The notes below the pieces were generated by a model. That model was not told where the DNA came from, did no database searches, and was given only the letters and a program-made list of their open reading frames with translations. From Ochotona curzoniae (lineage: Eukaryota; Chordata; Mammalia; Lagomorpha; Ochotonidae), in the NCBI RefSeq assembly GCF_017591425.1, contig NW_024466307.1, forward strand, positions 8,417,001 to 8,481,000: a DNA stretch of 64,000 nucleotides, in the 5' to 3' direction. Each line of letters begins with the position of its first letter. Position 1 is the stretch's first letter. Made by a program: the position numbers and the translations under genes. Positions 58,560 through 64,000 of this stretch are shown one piece after another.

Positions 58560-59930
58560 TGTCTTCATTAAGGGGGTTCCCCCTATGGTGAGGGAATGAA
58601 AAGTACGATTTAATGTTCTCTTGAGAGTGGCAGGGGCAAAAAGGCTCAAAGGCTGCACGCTGCTTTCCGAGTGGGTCATTGCCGTGCTTGTGGCGAATGG
58701 GATGTCCCGGTGGAATCCGCCATACACTGGTCTGAAAAGAAAGGGATTAAGAGCCTTTTAAGGATGGAAATGTAACAAAAGGCCCACTTTTATGAGGTAG
58801 CAGTATAAAATAAGGGGCTCTATTGTACAACTGATTGCTAAAGATCTTTGAATTGGGTAGCCTTGCCCGGTAAGGCCCTGTTCCCGGAGGGTTTCGACGC
58901 CTGCATAGGATCGTGTGTCTACACTAGAATTGTAGTTCTGCTCTCATTTAGGGGCAAGTAAGAGATTATCAGTTTGTTCCTACATGATTTTTTTTTTCTA
59001 CACCTACCGAAAAGTGGCCTGTAGGGAGATTATACTCCAGTGAAAGTTGCTGCTAATTAAAACAAGTCATTAGTGTTCCTCCCGGCTTTGCGGTTTCACT
59101 CACTTTTGCCTGCCAGACAGCATTAGTTTAAAAGCAATCCAATTTCTAGCAATAACAGACTGTAAAAAAGTCATTTAACAAGTATGCAAGTGTAAGGTTA
59201 CAGTTCAGGCGTTGATTTATCTCTTCTGGGCTATTTAGAAAAACTGTAGCAAAGTTGCAGAGAAAGAAGTTAAATAGCTTTTTGTGTCCTTGAATTTAGC
59301 GTTCAGAAAAGAAAAAAACAGCGCATGCCTCCGTCCATTTAGAGAAAAAAAAAAAGGCAAAAACTGAGAGCTTATGAGACTTCCTAAATTGCATTAAGCA
59401 ACCAGAATTGGATTTAATGCTGTTTTCTCGTAGAACCCTCACTTAGCATTTTGTAAACAGATCATTTCATTAAGTCCTTTTGTTTCTTCTCCCGCCTTTG
59501 CTGAAACAGGGACTTTTTATTGACTGATTCTCATCGAAATGAATTGGAGCAGTAGAGTTGAAAACAACACGTTATTGCCTCCTTTTTTTCCCCCCAATTC
59601 CAAAATGACTAGTATGGTTTGATGCTGCATATCTAGTGAGATTTACTTAAACCCCAGAGATCTTGAGAGAGACAAAAGTGTTTCATAAAATGATAGAACA
59701 GAAATTAATATGAAAAACCATGTCTACACTGAATCCTTGCTATACTAAAATTCCTGTCTTAATTGCTCAATCTTTGTAAGTCGACATCCTTTTATAATAG
59801 CTGCCTTCGCAGCTTAAAATAATCTATTTCTAAGGTTGATATCACCAAAGACATTTGCACTATTGTGCATGAAAGCTGTTCTGTGTCATTAAAATCACCT
59901 GCAACTCTACTTGTCTTTCAACAATGAGTC
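58560..59930. other. Unique block, candidate conserved non-coding DNA
   Basis: About 1.4 kb free of recognised repeats, with many ATTA/TAAT words ('ttgctgctaattaaaacaag', 'catttcattaagtcc', 'gctgttctgtgtcattaaaa'), CpG-bearing words kept in an AT-rich setting and no long frame. Looks like developmental-enhancer territory; inference only. Confidence 0.35.
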
Positions 59931-60374
59931 CATATTTTAATGAATGTGAAGATTCTTAGATTTTTTGGAACGCACTGTGCTTTTTCTCCAGAGTGGAAGC
60001 ATGCTGGGTGTGCCCATGCAGTAGGCTCTCTCCCTCGGCTCTGCATCTTGCATAGTGCCTTTCACGTGCCTGGTACTGCCTACGTGTCACTGATTACAAA
60101 CTCTGTGACAAAAGTGATAGTCATTACTCAGGCTATCTCACATTCTCTTAGCTCCTATTCAACCAGTTGATTCTGGATTTAGTCATCTTTTATAATGGAT
60201 TGCAAATAAGAAAGTATTATGTAGCTTGATTTTTATCATTTTGTTTTAAAATGCAGTAACACTTATTTTCTTTTTTCTATTTTTTTAATGAATTTGCAGT
60301 AATACCATGGCTTTTATAAAGTCTAGACCACTTAATTTATGGGAATAAACTTGCAAGGTTTTTTTTTTAATTTA
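59931..60374. other. AT-rich non-coding DNA
   Basis: Nothing recognised. Confidence 0.5.
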
Positions 60375-60667
60375 ATTTTATTTTTATTGGAAAGGAAGAT
60401 TACAGAGAGGGAGATCTTCCATCCAATGGTTCACTCCCCAAGAGGCCGCAATGGCTGGAGCTGAGCCGATCTGAAGCCAGGAGCTCTTCTGGGTCTCCCA
60501 CACGGGTGCAGGGTCCCATGGCCTTGGGCCATCCTCGACTGATTTCCCAGACCACAAGCAGGCAGCTGGATGAGAAGTGGAGCTGCCGGGATTAGATCCG
60601 GTGCTCATATGGGATCCTGCGTGTTCAGGGCGAGGACTTTAACCACTATACTATTGCACCGGGTCCT
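60375..60667 (-). repeat. CSINE, near full length, young-looking
   Basis: Reverse complement: 'ttatttttattggaaaggaa', 'gattacagagagggagatct', 'tcactccccaagaggccgca', 'gctgagccgatctgaagcca', 'ctgggtctcccacacgggtg', 'ggccatcctcgactgatttc', 'tcatatgggatcctgcgtgt', 'tatactattgcaccgggtcc'. Confidence 0.97.
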
Positions 60668-61297
60668 CTAGGTGTTATTTTTAAACTCTTAACCACATTT
60701 AAAAGTTTCAATATTCACTTTCTCTGACCTTGAGTTTATGTCCCGTGATGACTTGCACGATAATTATTTTGATAACTAATTTACAACACAAAAAAGATAC
60801 ATATGTGTAGTGTGAGGTCAGCTTCTTTGAAACTGTGCTGAATTAAAGCATATTTATGAAGTAATGACTTCTTGGTGCTAACTTTTTCTGTTTTTAAAGA
60901 AATATGTGTCAACTTTTTTTTTAAAGAAACATGTGAATAATGAAGACTACTCACACTACCAAATAAATTTATTGTATAGATCATTTTTCCCCCATTGGCA
61001 CTTCCATCTTCTAAATTCTAAATTCATTTTCCTTACCAAAACTGAACTGCGATATACTGAAAGTACTTTTCACCGATAATTAGACTATGCCCAACTGATA
61101 CTTCGTGAGAGCTGCTTTTGGCTTGAGTGGCTTTTGTTTAATAGTGCAACGTTGTTTTTCAAAGTCCATCAGTGATAGTATTTGATTTAGTGAAGCTGGA
61201 TTTAGGCTGCCACCGTCAAGGCTCCCTCTGAGCTAAGAACTGGCTTTTTCCATCAGCGCTGACATGCTGGAGAAAGTGACCAAGGTGGCCCAAACCC
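60668..61297. other. AT-rich non-coding DNA
   Basis: Nothing recognised apart from the GC-richer 61200-61345 stretch that holds the CTCF-like site. Confidence 0.5.
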
Positions 61298-61316
61298 AGG
61301 GCACCAGAGGGCAGAC
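61298..61316 (+). promoter_or_regulatory. Candidate CTCF site
   Basis: AGGGCACCAGAGGGCAGAC aligns without gaps to the 19-bp CTCF core (TGGCCACCAGGGGGCGCTA). The CACCAG.GGGC heart is intact and the differences fall mostly at tolerated positions. It lies in a GC-richer non-repeat stretch. Binding is inferred. Confidence 0.5.
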
Positions 61317-62263
61317 TGCCCAGAGACCTGCAAGGACAGTCTGAATTCTTTATGACTTTTGATGGAAACACGAGGGATGCTCTAATAGCTCTCATTTTAT
61401 GTAGTAAGCTGTATTTGCACAACAATTTCATTATAATACCAAGATAATCTTTAGAAGTAATTTAAAACAACAAATGTATAAATGCTGAGTCTCAAGTAAA
61501 AGAAGACAATTTTCCTTAACTAAATGTCTTTCGTAAGAGATTTCAATGGCCATTTGATTCTGTTTTAAAGATAATTTGACCTTATGATTCACCCATTTCT
61601 TAAATGCACATCTCAAATATAATTGTGTTCATTCTGAGTTGAAGTTAAAAAAAAAACACAGTGAAATAACCTTTTATGATTTGCTCTACTGCTTTCAGTG
61701 CCTTTTTTTTTGTAACCACCGGGAACCCTATGTATACAATTATTAGTACTAAGATGGATGTCTCTAGAGTTCAATATCAATTACATTTAAGGAATTATAT
61801 ACTGAAAATAATGACGATTCCAAGTTCTCTTTATATTGTTCTATATGTTCCTTGCGATGTAGCTATTTTATCTATGTCCATCCAGTGAGGGCTTACACTC
61901 TGAGGAAAGGATGGTATTATCTTTACATAATGGAATAGAAATCAATAAGTGTTTATTGAATTTAATGGAATTAAATTTCCTTGACATTTTTAATCAATAC
62001 TTTACTAGAGTCATAGTGGTCAATGTTATCTTTTATTGTAACAATCATTCGGAAATTTCTATGAAGGATGAAGTAGATACAAGATTAAACAATCTATTGT
62101 AGCAAGATGTTTGAAGGGCAATCTTGTCTCATCCTGTGCTAGGAACTACTTCTATGCTGTACAGGATGTATCCCCTACACAACAGCTCAAGGTAAGAGGA
62201 GTAAAATTAGCATTTATTTCTGTTGCAGTATGTCAGATATCAAGACAAGGACTTTACACAAGG
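61317..62263. other. AT-rich non-coding DNA
   Basis: No gene. A short MIR/L2-tail-like string (caataagtgtttattgaatt) sits at about 61944-61963. Confidence 0.5.
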
Positions 62264-62381
62264 GAGTAGTTCAAAAAGCTTTTAGAAATTCTGAAGTGTA
62301 AGTTTCTCGTGATGAAAAATACTTTGAAATCAATGTGTAATTTATCATCGTTCACATTTTCCATGAAGTTTTTGAGAATTC
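62264..62381. mobile_element. Mariner-type MITE (copy 4 of 4)
   Basis: Ends 'gtagttcaaaaagctttta' and 'cattttccatgaagtttttg' are the clearest inverted ends of the four; about 118 bp, no coding capacity. Confidence 0.55.
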
Positions 62382-62999
62382 TTTTGCTGTCTCAGGAATA
62401 ATAATTTTGTTGTCAAACGCTCAGTAGTTTGGACATAAGCAGGGGGCTCCTCAAAGATAAGGGGAAGGTAGTTTGTTTGAAAAATTGCCATAGTTGTTGA
62501 AAAACCTTTGTGGAGTACCCAGAATGCACCAATTAGTGTGCTAAGTAAGCTGCTAAGCAGATTATTGGAACAACTCTAGCCAGGACACAGGAAACTCACA
62601 TTCTATTTAGAGAAGTAATGAACAAGCATCATACGGTGCTAGTTGGGCTGGTAGCTCAAAGAAAGAAGACCGGGATCTCTAGCTCATAAACCAACTTCTC
62701 TACCAAGGACTGCTAAAATTTTCCATATGATTTGGACTTTCGAAGCCAAAGCACAGACTTTACATTTAATTTCATCATACTGAAACTAATTCTATCATTT
62801 TAGAAAGCATTTCACAGACTGAATTTTTTTATTCCCAATATTTTAAATTTCGTTATTCTGTCCATTTTCCATCGTCTGTAAAGTTAGAAAGACCACATAA
62901 ATGTCCTTGTAAGATCTATCTCAGCTCTGAACTGCTAGTCTGTATAAACTCTTAAATTCAATTGACCCTATTTCGACTCTACATTTTGTAAAATTTACT
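62382..62999. other. AT-rich non-coding DNA
   Basis: No gene. The right end may be the start of the L1 3' UTR that follows. Confidence 0.45.
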
Positions 63000-63215
63000 G
63001 GGAATAGAATGTCTAATTTGGTCAGTTTTGTACATAATCTTTTGTATATGTCCAGGTTAACATACCCTCAATGATGGACATATGACTATTTATGAAGAAC
63101 TATATAATAATAATAATATAGAGGAACTCTGTGGAGCACGGGGAGGAGGTAAGGGAAATCCCAGGGCCTATGGACCTGTATCATAAAATAATAATATAAA
63201 AAAGAAGTAACCAAA
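63000..63215 (+). mobile_element. L1 3' end (lagomorph-type)
   Basis: 'ctctgtggagcacggggagg', 'aggtaagggaaatcccaggg', 'cctatggacctgtatcataa', then 'aataataatataaaaaag' resemble the G-rich 3' UTR and A-rich end of a lagomorph L1. Truncated at the 5' side. A CSINE follows within about 10 bp. Confidence 0.55.
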
Positions 63216-63225
63216 AAGTATCAAA

Positions 63226-63543
63226 TATTGCCCAAAGCAGTAGCCTAGCAGCTGAAGTCCTCACCTTATACATGCCAGGATCCCACTTGGGTGCCAGTTT
63301 GTGTCCTGACAGCTCTGCTTCCCATCCAGTTCCCTGTTTGTGGCCTGGGAAAGCAGTCGAAGACAGCCCAAAAGCCTTGGGACCCTGCACCTGCATGGGA
63401 GACCCAGAAGAGCCTCTGGGCTCCTGGCTTCAGATTGGCTGAGCTCCATCCATTGCCGCTGCTTGGAGAGTGAACCAATGGACAGAAGAGCTTCCTCACT
63501 GTAAATCTAACTTTCCAATAAAAATAAAATAAATATCTTATAA
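63226..63543 (+). repeat. CSINE, near full length, young-looking
   Basis: 'gcagtagcctagcagctgaa', 'gtcctcaccttatacatgcc', 'aggatcccacttgggtgcca', 'ccagttccctgtttgtggcc', 'aaagccttgggaccctgcac', 'ctgcatgggagacccagaag', 'agagtgaaccaatggacaga', 'ctaactttccaataaaaata'. Confidence 0.97.
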
Positions 63544-63621
63544 AAAATAGCAAAGAATTGCCAAATATTTTTAAAAATTAGTTGTTAAGTTTTCAGTTTT
63601 CCTTTCTTGAAATTGCTGAAA

Positions 63622-63697
63622 TGGTGTGGTGTGGTGTGGTGTGGTGTGGTGTGGTGTGGTGTGGTGTGGTGTGGTGTGGTGTGGTGTGGTGTGGTGT
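63622..63697 (+). repeat. (GGTGT)15 pentanucleotide array
   Basis: About 76 bp of uninterrupted TGGTG/GGTGT units, with no visible unit variants. Confidence 0.98.
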
Positions 63698-63854
63698 ATA
63701 ATAGCATTTGGAGTCTGTACTATATGATCTGCTACAGAAATTTGTGGAGATTGGAATCTGCCACATTTTTAATTAAATACTGAAATAAATCTTAAACAAA
63801 CAAACAAAAACAATCAGCATTCTTTACTCAAAGCCCTAGATCTTGAAAGTCTGG

Positions 63855-64000
63855 ACCGGAATGGTGCTGGATTCGGTGAGGGCTCCCTTCCAGGTTGGAA
63901 ATGGCCAAATCCTCCTGGTATCCCGAGCCTTGCTTTCCTGTTCTTATAAATGCACTGATCACATTTACGATGGCTCCACCTTCATGAGCCATTCCTTTCT
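63855..64000 (-). repeat. MLT1-like MaLR LTR fragment, cut by window end
   Basis: 'gctggattcggtgagggctc', 'ccttccaggttggaaatggc', 'ctgttcttataaatgcactg', 'atcacatttacgatggctcc', 'accttcatga' resemble the recurrent complement 'gtgtctggtgagggcc...cttcctgg...cttataagggcactaatcccattcatgagggctccacc'. Same type as 26990-27200. Confidence 0.45.

Noticed and set aside
58228..58727. Two minus-strand frames overlapping by 4 bp, like a bacterial operon
   Set aside because: The setting is mammalian with SINEs all around; neither product resembles a protein family and there are no splice or promoter signals to support a gene.
1..64000. CRISPR arrays, prokaryotic operons, phage or plasmid features
   Set aside because: No regularly spaced direct repeats with unique spacers and no ribosome-binding-site/ORF layout; the interspersed repeats are mammalian SINEs and LINEs.
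1..64000. Intact endogenous retrovirus
   Set aside because: Apart from MLT1-like LTR fragments, no paired LTRs, primer-binding site, polypurine tract or gag/pol reading frames were recognised.

Overview
This window looks like intergenic or deep intronic DNA from a mammal, most likely a lagomorph and probably a pika (Ochotona). The clearest evidence is about 30 copies, on both strands, of the lagomorph tRNA-derived C-repeat SINE (CSINE). Its marks are a 5' box like 'gcctagtggctaaagtcctcgcc', a 'gggatcccatatggg' block, 'aaagccttgggaccctgcacc', and a 3' end of CT-rich DNA, 'ctttccaataaa' and an A-rich tail. The younger copies carry the 'aaagccttgggaccctg' form I associate with pika; rabbit is the alternative. 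The DNA is AT-rich, CpG-poor and has no evident CpG island. I could assign no protein-coding exon, structural RNA gene, CRISPR array or prokaryotic feature.

Layout. 1-12 kb: unique AT-rich DNA with scattered CSINEs, MIR fragments and a 217-nt pure polypyrimidine tract (6531-6747). 12-17 kb: an L2 remnant, a mariner-type MITE, a decayed L1/HAL1 ORF2 fragment and an unannotated inverted duplication (about 13.7 and 15.1-15.3 kb). 17-23 kb: dense CSINEs. 23.2-27.2 kb: a pile-up of old retroelements (L2, L1M, CSINE, further L1 pieces, an MLT1-like LTR). 27.2-39.8 kb: 12.6 kb without a recognisable CSINE, containing several unique stretches that look like conserved non-coding DNA and hold homeodomain, SOX, AP-1/forkhead and CArG-type motif arrangements. 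39.8-54.4 kb: SINE-rich again, with several L2 fossils, one of them split by a CSINE. 54.4-60.4 kb: a second SINE-poor interval with a 3 x 45-bp tandem repeat and another conserved-looking block (58.56-59.93 kb). 60.4-64 kb: CSINEs, a CTCF-like site, a MITE, an L1 3' end, a (GGTGT)15 array and a terminal MLT1-like fragment.

Open reading frames. The longest, 278 codons at 31864-32700 on the minus strand, lies on a pyrimidine-rich strand poor in stop codons and has no recognisable domain. A 198-codon frame at 44768-45364 overlaps, partly in frame, a decayed L2 reverse-transcriptase region. The runs of Phe/Leu/Ser or Lys/Glu/Arg near 6.4-6.8 kb are translations of a microsatellite. There is therefore no gene system to describe. 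If the window has a function, it is most likely cis-regulatory, and that needs a cross-species alignment I could not run. Repeat family names come from recalled consensus features, so boundaries are approximate (about +/-20 bp, more for old elements).
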